Positions 53,966 to 64,000 of a stretch of 64,000 bases of DNA are shown in pieces. The stretch's first letter is position 1; each line of letters begins with the position of its first letter. The translations under genes were made by a program, and so were the position numbers. Origin of the DNA: Calliopsis andreniformis (lineage: Eukaryota > Arthropoda > Insecta > Hymenoptera > Andrenidae); NCBI RefSeq assembly GCF_051401765.1, contig NW_027480449.1:558001-622000 (forward strand). Direction: 5' to 3'. The notes under the pieces are model-generated. The model saw only the letters and a list, made by a program, of their open reading frames with translations. It made no database searches and was not told the DNA's origin.

Positions 53966-56251
53966 ACACTTGTCCTGACAGTGCTCCTGAAACTGACACT
54001 GGTCCTGACACTGCACCTGACACTGACACTGCTCGTCACACTGCTCCTCACACTGACACTGCTCGTCACACTGCTCCTGACACTGACACTGCACCTGAGA
54101 ATGCTCCTGACACTCACGCTGCACCTGACACTACATCTGACACTGCACCTGACACTGCTCCTGACACAGACACTGCTCCTGATACTGGCACTGACAGTGC
54201 TCCTGACACTGACACTGGTCCAGTCACTGACACTGCTCCTCACACTGCTCCTGACACCGACACTTGTCCTGACACTGCTCCTGAACCTGACACTGGTCCT
54301 GACACAGCTCCTGACACTGACACTGCTCCTCACACTGCTCCTGACACTGACTCTGCACCTGAGAATGCTCCTGACACTGACGCAGCACCTGACACTGCTC
54401 CTGTCACTGCTCCTGACACTGACAAGGGCACTGCTCCTGACACTGACACTGCTCCTGGCACTGACAGTGCTCCTGACACTGACACTGGTCCAGTCACTGA
54501 CACTGCTCCTCACACTGCTCCTGACACCGACACTTGTCCTGACACTGCTCCTGAACCTGACACTGGTCCTGACACAGCTCCTGACACTAACACTGCTCCT
54601 CACACTGCTCCTGACACTGACACTGCACCCGAGAATGCTCCTGACACTGACGCTGCATCTGACACTGCTCCTGTCACTGCTCCTGACACTGACACTGACA
54701 CTGCTCCTGACACTGACACTGCTCCAGACACTGCTCCTGACACTGCTCCTGACACTGACACTGCTCCTGTCACTGCTCCTGACATAGACACTGCTCCTGA
54801 CACAGCTCTTGACACTGACACTGCTCCTGACACTGCTCCTGACACTGACAATGCTCCTGACACGGCTCCTGACACAGACACTGCTCCTGACACTGCTCCC
54901 GACACTGACACTGCTCCTGACGCTGCACCTGACACTGCTCCTGTCACAGGCACTGCTCGTGATACTGCCACTGACCCTGACACTGCTCCTGACACAGCTC
55001 CTGACACTGACACTGCTCCTGACACTGCTCCTAACACTGCTCCTGACTGAGACACTGCTCCTGACACTGCTCCTGATACTGACACTGGCACTGCCACTGA
55101 CCATGCTCCTGACACTGACACTGCTGGTGATCCTGACAAAGCTCCTGACACAGCTCCAGTCACTGACACTGACACTGCACCTGACACTACTCCTGAAATA
55201 GGTGCTGTCACTGACACTTCTCCTGTCACTGCTCCTGACACTGACGGTGCTGCTGATCCTGAGAATGCTCCTGACACTGCTCCTGACACTGCTGCTGACA
55301 CTGGCACTGCAGCTGTTCCTGAGAATGCCCCTGAGTCTGCTCCTCACGCTGACACTGTTCCTGACACTGCTGCTCACAAAGACACTGCTCCTGACACTGA
55401 CACTGCTCCTCACACTGCTCCTGATACTGACACTGGCACTGCTACTGGCCATGCTCCTGACACTGACACTGCACCTGAGAATGCTCCTGACACTCACGCT
55501 GCACCTGACTCTGCTCCTGACACTGCACCTGACACTGCTCCTGACACAGACACTGCTCCTGATACTGGCACTGACACTGCTCCTGACACTGACACTGGTC
55601 CTGTCACTGACACTGCTCCTCACACTGCTCCTGACACCGACACTTGTCCTGACACTGCTCCTGAATCTGTCACTGGTCCTGACACTGCTCCTGACACTGA
55701 CAGTGCTCCTCACACTGCTCCTCACACTGACACTGCACCTGAGAATGCTCCTGACACTGACGCTGCACCTGTCACTGCTCCTGTCACTGCTCCTGACACT
55801 GACACTGTCACTGCTCCTGACACTGACTCTGCTCCTGACACTGCTCCTGACACAGACACTGCTCCTGATACTGGCGCTGACACTGCTCCTGACACTGACG
55901 CTGGTCCTGTCACTGACACTGCTCCTCACACTGCTCCTGACACCGACACTTGTCCTGACACTGCCCGTGAAGCTGACACTGGTCCTGACACTGCTCCTGA
56001 CACTGACACTGCTCCTCACACTGCTCCTGACACTGACACTGCACCTGAGAATGCTCCTGACACTGACGCTGCACCTGACACTGCTCCTGTCACTGCTCCT
56101 GACACTGACACTGTCACTGCTCCTGACACTGACTCTGCTCCTGACACTGCTACTGACACTGACACTGCTCCTGATACTGACACTGACACTGCTCCTCACA
56201 CTGCTCCTGACATTGCTCCTGACACAGACACTGCTCCTGATACTGGCGCTG
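53966..56251. repeat. 2.3-kb higher-order repeat S, copy 1
   Basis: This 2,286-bp block has landmarks acttgtcctgacagtg at 53968 and 56254, and the in-frame TGA at 55048 and 57334. It carries a variant cassette gaaataggtg (55201) that is specific to the right end of the window. Other domains have gaaatagctg there. Confidence 0.85.
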
Positions 56252-59200
56252 ACACTTGTCCTGACAGTGCTCCTGAAACTGACACTGGTCCTGACACTGC
56301 ACCTGACACTGACACTGCTCGTCACACTGCTCCTCACACTGACACTGCTCGTCACACTGCTCCTGACACTGACACTGCACCTGAGAATGCTCCTGACACT
56401 CACGCTGCACCTGACACTACATCTGACACTGCACCTGACACTGCTCCTGACACAGACACTGCTCCTGATACTGGCACTGACAGTGCTCCTGACACTGACA
56501 CTGGTCCAGTCACTGACACTGCTCCTCACACTGCTCCTGACACCGACACTTGTCCTGACACTGCTCCTGAACCTGACACTGGTCCTGACACAGCTCCTGA
56601 CACTGACACTGCTCCTCACACTGCTCCTGACACTGACTCTGCACCTGAGAATGCTCCTGACACTGACGCAGCACCTGACACTGCTCCTGTCACTGCTCCT
56701 GACACTGACAAGGGCACTGCTCCTGACACTGACACTGCTCCTGGCACTGACAGTGCTCCTGACACTGACACTGGTCCAGTCACTGACACTGCTCCTCACA
56801 CTGCTCCTGACACCGACACTTGTCCTGACACTGCTCCTGAACCTGACACTGGTCCTGACACAGCTCCTGACACTAACACTGCTCCTCACACTGCTCCTGA
56901 CACTGACACTGCACCCGAGAATGCTCCTGACACTGACGCTGCATCTGACACTGCTCCTGTCACTGCTCCTGACACTGACACTGACACTGCTCCTGACACT
57001 GACACTGCTCCAGACACTGCTCCTGACACTGCTCCTGACACTGACACTGCTCCTGTCACTGCTCCTGACATAGACACTGCTCCTGACACAGCTCTTGACA
57101 CTGACACTGCTCCTGACACTGCTCCTGACACTGACAATGCTCCTGACACGGCTCCTGACACAGACACTGCTCCTGACACTGCTCCCGACACTGACACTGC
57201 TCCTGACGCTGCACCTGACACTGCTCCTGTCACAGGCACTGCTCGTGATACTGCCACTGACCCTGACACTGCTCCTGACACAGCTCCTGACACTGACACT
57301 GCTCCTGACACTGCTCCTAACACTGCTCCTGACTGAGACACTGCTCCTGACACTGCTCCTGATACTGACACTGGCACTGCCACTGACCATGCTCCTGACA
57401 CTGACACTGCTGGTGATCCTGACAAAGCTCCTGACACAGCTCCAGTCACTGACACTGACACTGCACCTGACACTACTCCTGAAATAGGTGCTGTCACTGA
57501 CACTTCTCCTGTCACTGCTCCTGACACTGACGGTGCTGCTGATCCTGAGAATGCTCCTGACACTGCTCCTGACACTGCTGCTGACACTGGCACTGCAGCT
57601 GTTCCTGAGAATGCCCCTGAGTCTGCTCCTCACGCTGACACTGTTCCTGACACTGCTGCTCACAAAGACACTGCTCCTGACACTGACACTGCTCCTCACA
57701 CTGCTCCTGATACTGACACTGGCACTGCTACTGGCCATGCTCCTGACACTGACACTGCTCCTGTCACTGACACTGCTCGTCACACTGCTCCTAACACTGA
57801 CACTGCTCCTGTCACTGCTCCTGACGCTGCACCTGGCACTGACACTTGTCCTAACACTGCTCCTGAAACTGACACTGGTCCTGACACTGCTCCTGACACT
57901 GACACTGCTCGTCACACTGCTCCTGACACTGACACTGCTCGTCACACTGCTCCTGACACTGACACTGCACCTGAGAATGCTCCTGACACTCACGCTGCAC
58001 CTGACTCTGCTCCTGACACTGCACCTGACACTGCTCCTGACACAGACACTGCTCCTGATACTGGCACTGACACTGCTCCTGACACTGACACTGGTCCTGT
58101 CACTGACACTGCTCCTCACACTGCTCCTGACACCGACACTTGTCCTGACACTGCTCCTGAATCTGTCACTGGTCCTGACACTGCTCCTGACACTGACAGT
58201 GCTCCTCACACTGCTCCTGACACTGACACTGCACCTGAGAATGCTCCTGACACTGACGCTGCACCTGTCACTGCTCCTGTCACTGCTCCTGACACTGACA
58301 CTGTCACTGCTCCTGACACTGACTCTGCTCCTGACACTGCTCCTGACACAGACACTGCTCCTGATACTGGCGCTGACACTGCTCCTGACACTGACGCTGG
58401 TCCTGTCACTGACACTGCTCCTCACACTGCTCCTGACACCGACACTTGTCCTGACACTGCCCGTGAAGCTGACACTGGTCCTGACACTGCTCCTGACACT
58501 GACACTGCTCCTCACACTGCTCCTGACACTGACACTGCACCTGAGAATGCTCCTGACACTGACGCTGCACCTGACACTGCTCCTGTCACTGCTCCTGACA
58601 CTGACACTGTCACTGCTCCTGACACTGACTCTGCTCCTGACACTGCTACTGACACTGACACTGCTCCTGATACTGACACTGACACTGCTCCTCACACTGC
58701 TCCTGACATTGCTCCTGACACAGACACTGCTCCTGATACTGGCGCTGACACTGCTCCTGACACTGACGCTGGTCCTGTCACTGACACTGCTCCTCACACT
58801 GCTCCTGACACCGACACTTGTCCTGACACTGCTCGTGAAGCTGACACTGGTCCTGACACTGCTCCTGACACTGACACTGCTCCTCACACTGCTCCTGACA
58901 CTGACACTGCACCCGAGAATGCTCCTGACACTGACGCTGCATCTGACACTGCTCCTGTCACTGCTCCTGACACTGACACTGACACTGCTCCTGACACTGA
59001 CGCTGGTCCTGTCACTGACGCTGCTCCTCACACTGCTCCTGACACCGACACTTGTCCTGACACTGCTCGTGAAGCTGACACTGGTCCTGACACTGCTCCT
59101 GACACTGACACTGCTCCTCACACCGCTCCTGACACTGACACTGCACCCGAGAATGCTCCTGACACTGACGCTGCATCTGACACTGCTCCTGTCACTGCTC

Positions 59201-62200
59201 CTGACACTGACACTGACACTGCTCCTGACACTGACACTGCTCCTGACACTGACACTGCTCCAGACACTGCTCCTGACACTGCTCCTGACACTGACACTGC
59301 TCCTGACACTGCTCCTGACACTGACACTGCTGCTGATCCTGACAATGCTCCTGACACTGCTCCTGACACAGCTCCTGACACTGACACCGCTCCTGGCACT
59401 GACAGTGCTCCTGACACTGCTCCTGACATAGACACTGCTCCTGACACAGCTCTTGACACTGACACTGCTCCTGACACTGCTCCTGACACTGACACTGCTC
59501 CTCACACTGCTCCTGGCACTGTCACTGCTGCTGACACTGCTCCTAACACAGACACTGCTGCTGACGCTGCACCTGACACTGCTCCTGTCACAGGCACTGC
59601 TCCTGATACTGCCACTGACCCTGACACTGCTCCTGACACAGCTCCTGACACTGACACTGCTCCTGTCACTGCTCCTAACACTGCTCCTGACTGAGACACT
59701 GCTCCTGACACTGCTCCTGATACTGACACTGGCACTGCCACTGACCATGCTCCTGACACTGACACTGCTGGTGATCCTGACAATGCTACTGACACAGCTC
59801 CAGTCACTGACACTGACACTGCACCTGACACTACTCCTGAAATAGGTGCTGTCACTGACACTTCTCCTGTCACTGCTCCTGACACTGACGGTGCTGCTGA
59901 TCCTGAGAATGCTCCTGACACTGCTCCTGACACTGCTGCTGACACTGGCACTGCAGCTGTTCCTGAGAATGCCCCTGAGTCTGCTCCTCACGCTGACACT
60001 GTTCCTGACACTGCTGCTCACAAAGACACTGCTCCTGACACTGACACTGCTCCTCACACTGCTCCTGATACTGACACTGGCACTGCTACTGGCCATGCTC
60101 CTGACACTGACACTGCTCCTGTCACTGACACTGCTCGTCACACTGCTCCTAACACTGACACTGCTCCTGTCACTGCTCCTGACGCTGCACCTGGCACTGA
60201 CCCTTGTCCTGACACTGCTCCTGAAACTGACACTGGTCCTGACACTGCTCCTGACACTGACACTGCTCGTCACACTGCTCCTGACACTGACACTGCTCGT
60301 CACTCTGCTCCTGACACTGACACTGCACCTGAGAATGCTCCTGACACTCACGCTGCACCTGACTCTGCTCCTGACACTGCACCTGACACTGCTACTGACA
60401 CTGACACTGCTCCTGATACTGACACTGATACTGCTCCTCACACTGCTCCTGACACTGCTCCTGACACTGACCCTGTTCCTGACACTACTCCTGAAACTGC
60501 TCCAGACACTGACACTGCTCCAGCCACTGACACTGCTCCTGACACTGCTCCTGTCACTGACACTGCTCCTGTCACTGACACTGTTCGTCACACTGCTCCT
60601 AACACTGACAGTGCTCCTGTCACTCCTCCTGACACAGGCACTGCTGGTTATCCTGGCAATGCTCCCTACACAGATCCTGACGTTGGCACTGGTCCTGACT
60701 CTGCTCCTGACACTGACACTGCCACTGACACTGCCCCTGACCCTGCTCCTGACACTGCTCCTGGAACTGACACTGCTCCTGACACTGCTCCTGACGCTGC
60801 ACCTGACACTGACACTTGTCCTGACACTGCTCCTGAAACTGACACTGATCCTGACACTGCTCCTGACACTGACACTGTTCGTCACACTGCTCCTGACACT
60901 GACACTGCTCGTCACACTGCTCCTGACACTGACACTGCACCTGAGAATGCTCCTGACGCTCACGCTGCACCCGACACTGCTCCTGTCACTGCTCCTGACA
61001 CTGACACTGTCACTGCTCCTGACACTGACTCTGCTCCTGACACTGCTCCTGACACAGACACTGCTCCTGATACTGGCGCTGACACTGCTCCTGACACTGA
61101 CGCTGGTCCTGTCACTGACACTGCTCCTCACACTGCTCCTGACACCGACACTTGTCCTGACACTGCTCGTGAAGCTGACACTGGTCCTGACACTGCTCCT
61201 GACACTGACACTGCTCCTCACACTACTCTTGACACTGACACTGCACCTGAGAATGCTCCTGACACTGACGCTGCACCTGTCACTGCTCCTGTCACTGCTC
61301 CTGACACTGACACTGTCACTGCTCCTGACACTGACTCTGCTCCTGACACTGCTCCTGACACAGACACTGCTCCTGATACTGGCGCTGACACTGCTCCTGA
61401 CACTGACGCTGGTCCTGTCACTGACACTGCTCCTCACACTGCTCCTGACACCGACACTTGTCCTGACACTGCTCGTGAAGCTGACACTGGTCCTGACACT
61501 GCTCCTGACACTGACACTGCTCCTCACACTGCTCCTGACACTGACGCTGCACCTGTCACTGCTCCTGTCACTGCTCCTGACACTGACACTGTCACTGCTC
61601 CTGACACTGACTCTGCTCCTGACACTGCTACTGACACTGACACTGCTCCTGATACTGACACTGACACTGCTCCTCACACTGCTCCTGACACTGCTCCTGA
61701 CACAGACACTGCTCCTGATACTGGCGCTGACACTGCTCCTGACACTGACGCTGGTCCTGTCACTGACACTGCTCCTCACACTGCTCCTGACACCGACACT
61801 TGTCCTGACACTGCTCGTGAAGCTGACACTGGTCCTGACACTGCTCCTGACACTGACACTGCCCCTCACACTGCTCCTGACACTGACACTGCACCCGAGA
61901 ATGCTCCTGACACTGACGCTGCATCTGACACTGCTCCTGTCACTGCTCCTGACACTGACACTGACACTGCTCCTGACACTGACACTGCTCCTGACACTGA
62001 CACTGCTCCAGACACTGCTCCTGACACTGACACTGCTGCTGACACTGCTCCTAACACAGACACTGCTGCTGATACTGACAATGCTCCTGACACGGCTCCT
62101 GACACAGACACTGCTCCTGACACTGCTCCCGACACTGACACTGCTCCTGACGCTGCACCTGACACTGCTCCTGTCACAGGCACTGCTCCTGATACTGCCA

Positions 62201-63198
62201 CTGACCCTGACACTGCTCCTGACACAGCTCCTGACACTGACACTGCTCCTGACACTGCTCCTAACACTGCTCCTGACTGAGACACTGCTCCTGACACTGC
62301 TCCTGATACTGACACTGGCACTGCCACTGACCATGCTCCTGACACTGACACTGCTGGTGATCCTGACAATGCTCCTGACACAGCTCCAGTCACTGACACT
62401 GACACTGCACCTGACACTACTCCTGAAATAGGTGCTGTCACTGACACTTCTCCTGTCACTGCTCCTGACACTGACACTGACACTGCTCCTGACACTGACA
62501 CTGCTACTGACACTGACACTGCTCCTGACACTGCTCCTGACACTGACACTGCTCCTGACACTGCTCCTGACACTGACACTGCTGCTGATCCTGACAATGC
62601 TCCTCACACTGCTCCTGACACAGCTCCTGACACTGACACTGCTCCTGGCACTGACAGTGCTCCTGACACTGCTCCTGACGTAGACACTGCTCCTCAAACT
62701 GCTCCTGACACTGACACTGCTCCTGACGCTGCTCCTGACACTGACACTGCTCCTCACACTGCTCCTGGCACTGACACTGCTGCTGACACTGCTCCTAACA
62801 CAGACACTGCTGCTGATACTGACCATGCTCCTGACGTGGTTCCTGACACAGACACTGCTGCTGACACTGCTCCCGACACTGACACTGCTCCTGATACTGC
62901 TCCTGACACTGGTCCTGACACTGACGCTTGTCCTGACACTGCACCTGAAACTGACACTGGTCCTGACACTACTCCTGACACAGACACTGCTCCTCACACT
63001 GCTCCTGACTCTGACACTGCACCTGAGAATGCTCCTGACACTGACGCTTCACACGACACTGCTCCTGACGCTGCACCTGACACTGCTCCTGACACAGGCA
63101 CTGCTTCTGATACTGCCACTGACACTGACACTGCTCCTGACACAGCTTCTGACACTGACACTGCTCCTGACACTGCTCCTGTCACTGCTCCTGACTGA
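55048..63198 (+). other. Five amplified in-frame TGA codons
   Basis: gcc/gct-cct-gac is followed by tga-gac-act at 55048, 57334, 59692, 62278 and 63196, all in the APDT phase of this region. Elsewhere the similar position reads gactcagac (near 11409, 21741 and 29818). One change was evidently spread through the S domain by block duplication. Confidence 0.85.
56252..58737. repeat. 2.3-kb higher-order repeat S, copy 2
   Basis: This copy matches copy 1 at offset 2,286 to about 57750. It then holds roughly 198 bp absent from copy 1 (gctcgtcac-containing units at 57760-57950), after which the offset is 2,484. The copy ends where gatactggcgctgacact is followed by gctcctgac instead of tgtcctgac. 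Confidence 0.82.
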
Positions 63199-63350
63199 GA
63201 CACTGCTCCTGACACTGCTCCTGATACTGACACTGGCACTGCCACTGACCATGCTCCTGACACTGACACTGCTGGTGATCCTGACAATGCTCCTGACACA
63301 GCTCCAGTCACTGACACTGACACTGCACCTGACACTACTCCTGAAATAGC
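58738..63350. repeat. Higher-order repeat S, diverged copies 3-5
   Basis: The S landmarks continue at wider, uneven spacing. The in-frame TGA occurs at 59692, 62278 and 63196 (spacings 2,358, 2,586 and 918), and gaaataggtg at 59845 and 62431. A short motif, gctggtcctgtcac preceded by gac, recurs near 55910, 58390, 58770, 59000, 61100, 61410 and 61750. This indicates local re-duplication of about 300-400 bp pieces inside the domain. Confidence 0.7.
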
Positions 63351-63480
63351 TGCTGTCACTGACACTTCTCCTGTCACTGCTCCTGACACTGACGGTGCTG
63401 CTGATCCCGAGAATGCTCCTGACACTGCTCCTGACACTGCTGCTGACACTGGCACTGCAGCTGTTCCTGAGAATGCCCCT

Positions 63481-63486
63481 GAATTC
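63481..63486 (+). other. Single +1 indel creating GAATTC
   Basis: cctgaattctgctcc replaces cctgaatctgctcc. The extra t makes an EcoRI site, the only one I noticed in the window. It is a private change in a tt run, so an assembly or read error is possible. Confidence 0.7.
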
Positions 63487-64000
63487 TGCTCCTCACACTG
63501 ACACTGCTCCTGACAATGCTCCTGACACTGACACTGCTCCTCACACTGCCCCTGACACTGACACTGCTCCTGATAATGACACTGACACTGCTACTGACAC
63601 TGACACTGCACCTGGCTCTGCTCCTGACACTGCACCTGAGAATGCTCCTGACGCTGACGCTGCACCTGATACTTCTCCTGTCACTGCTCCTGACACTGAC
63701 GCTGGCACTGCTCCTGACACTGACACTGCTCCTTGTACTGCTACAGACACTGACACTGCTCCTGTCACTGCTCCTGACATTGCTCCTGACATTGACCCTG
63801 CTCCTGACACTGCTCCTGAAACTGCTCCAGACACTGACACTGCTCCTGACTCTGCTCCTGACACTGACAGTGCTCCTGACACTGCTCCTGACACTGACAC
63901 TGCTCCTGACACTGCTCCTGACACTGACACTGCTGCTGATCCTGACAATGCTCCTGACACTGCTCCTGACACAGCTCCTGACACTGACACCGCTCCTGGC

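Larger units (their letters stand above)
478..63360. repeat. 35 dispersed gaaatag marker cassettes
   Basis: A variant cassette beginning cctgaaatag, followed by gctgctgtcactgac and usually, soon after, gacggtgctgctgatcc, interrupts the regular words. The last base of its tag triplet lies at 488, 1070, 2540, 3626, 3986, 5991, 6855, 9279, 10155, 11565, 12081, 12663, 14781, 15399, 20488, 21898, 22432, 23014, 27154, 29074, 29650, 31834, 36218, 39338, 42578, 43208, 44600, 48680, 50822, 53390, 55201, 57487, 59845, 62431 and 63349. One degenerate member (gaaatgg) is near 30390. Spacings recur (582 bp three times). In the APDT frame the cassette reads Glu-Ile-Ala; in the LLLT frame it is a stop, so it closes that frame. 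Confidence 0.88.
1..64000. repeat. Continuous two-word (gctcct / gacact) tandem array
   Basis: Every line of the window is built from the hexamers gctcct and gacact, in 12-bp (gctcctgacact) and 18-bp (gctcctgacactgacact) units with point variants such as cac for gac, ggc for gac, cca for cct, gca for gct and gaa/gag for gac. No stretch of unrelated sequence longer than a few bases was found. Both window edges lie inside the array, so its full length is unknown and exceeds 64 kb. From the 18-bp consensus the + strand is about 39% C and 17% G, a marked strand asymmetry. I do not recognise the family. It is most likely a eukaryotic satellite or giant minisatellite. The alternative, the interior of a giant repetitive-protein exon, is weakened by phase shifts and in-frame stops. 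Copy number in such arrays can be wrong in an assembly. Confidence 0.97.

Noticed and set aside
1..64000. CRISPR array
   Set aside because: There are no identical direct repeats separated by unique spacers. All sequence is the same low-complexity repeat, and there are no cas genes.
1..64000. Antifreeze glycoprotein-type (Ala-Ala-Thr) polyprotein
   Set aside because: The repeat is Ala-Pro-Asp-Thr/Asp-Thr, lacks the Ala-Ala-Thr unit and has no cleavage-spacer pattern.
1..64000. Simple CAG/CTG triplet expansion or telomeric repeat
   Set aside because: CTG occurs about every six bases but alternates with ctc or aca, so there is no pure triplet run. No telomere-type motif is present.
1..64000. 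Embedded transposon, tRNA or rRNA
   Set aside because: I found no break in the two-word composition long enough to hold one, and no terminal repeats, target duplications or conserved RNA motifs.
1..64000. Bacterial or archaeal giant surface repeat protein
   Set aside because: It would need one open frame of more than 21,000 codons. The phase shifts and stops break it, and no ribosome-binding site, promoter or neighbouring gene appears in 64 kb.
1..64000. Transcription-factor sink from dense TGACA motifs (TALE homeodomain-like core)
   Set aside because: The motif is simply part of the ctgaca word. The full TGACAG-type site is not consistently present, and nothing else supports binding.

Overview
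The whole 64,000-base window is one uninterrupted tandem-repeat array that runs off both ends. I see no unique-sequence gene, RNA gene, transposon, CRISPR array, promoter or terminator in it. The array is written almost entirely in two six-base words, gctcct (word A) and gacact (word D), normally arranged as A-D (12 bp) or A-D-D (18 bp), with point variants. The + strand is C-rich and G-poor. No sequence family I know matches it. Its size, purity and layered higher-order repeats fit a eukaryotic nuclear satellite or giant minisatellite, or less probably the interior of an enormous repetitive-protein exon. An animal genome assembled from long reads is my best guess, but the window holds no taxonomic marker.

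Reading frames need care. Because of the word structure, five of the six frames are naturally stop-poor: + strand Ala-Pro-Asp-Thr (APDT) and Leu-Leu-Leu-Thr (LLLT), and - strand Ser-Val-Arg-Ser (SVRS), Val-Ser-Gly-Ala (VSGA) and Cys-Gln-Glu-Gln (CQEQ). Open frames of 1,300 to 5,450 codons therefore arise by construction and are not evidence of genes. The APDT frame shows no methionine codon that I could find. It changes phase at 12 single-base indels and carries at least six in-frame stops: TAG at 45686 and TGA at 55048, 57334, 59692, 62278 and 63196.

Layout. (i) 1-24.1 kb: a family of superrepeats in which 1-2171, 11594-13625 and 21945-24115 are homologous, with a clean 3.3-kb tandem duplication at 4475-7762 / 7763-11062 and a 0.7-kb one at 17463-18824. 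(ii) 24.1-33.2 kb: a mosaic of shorter recombined blocks ending in a 533-bp tandem duplication (32101-33166). (iii) 33.8-48 kb: a 3.1- to 3.3-kb higher-order repeat in at least four copies, with 43.0-47.9 kb also repeating 30.2-36 kb at about 12-12.8 kb spacing. (iv) 48-53.6 kb: mixed blocks. (v) 54-63.4 kb: a 2.3- to 2.6-kb higher-order repeat that has carried an in-frame TGA through its copies. A diagnostic cassette with gaaatag recurs 35 times and tracks these blocks.

No genes work together here. The biology visible is repeat evolution: word-level slippage in 12-, 18- and 30-bp steps, unequal exchange, and amplification of blocks together with their mutations. Whether the array is transcribed or was ever translated cannot be settled from the window. 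My hand comparison of recent copies shows mostly amino-acid-changing differences, which argues against present selection on the APDT protein.
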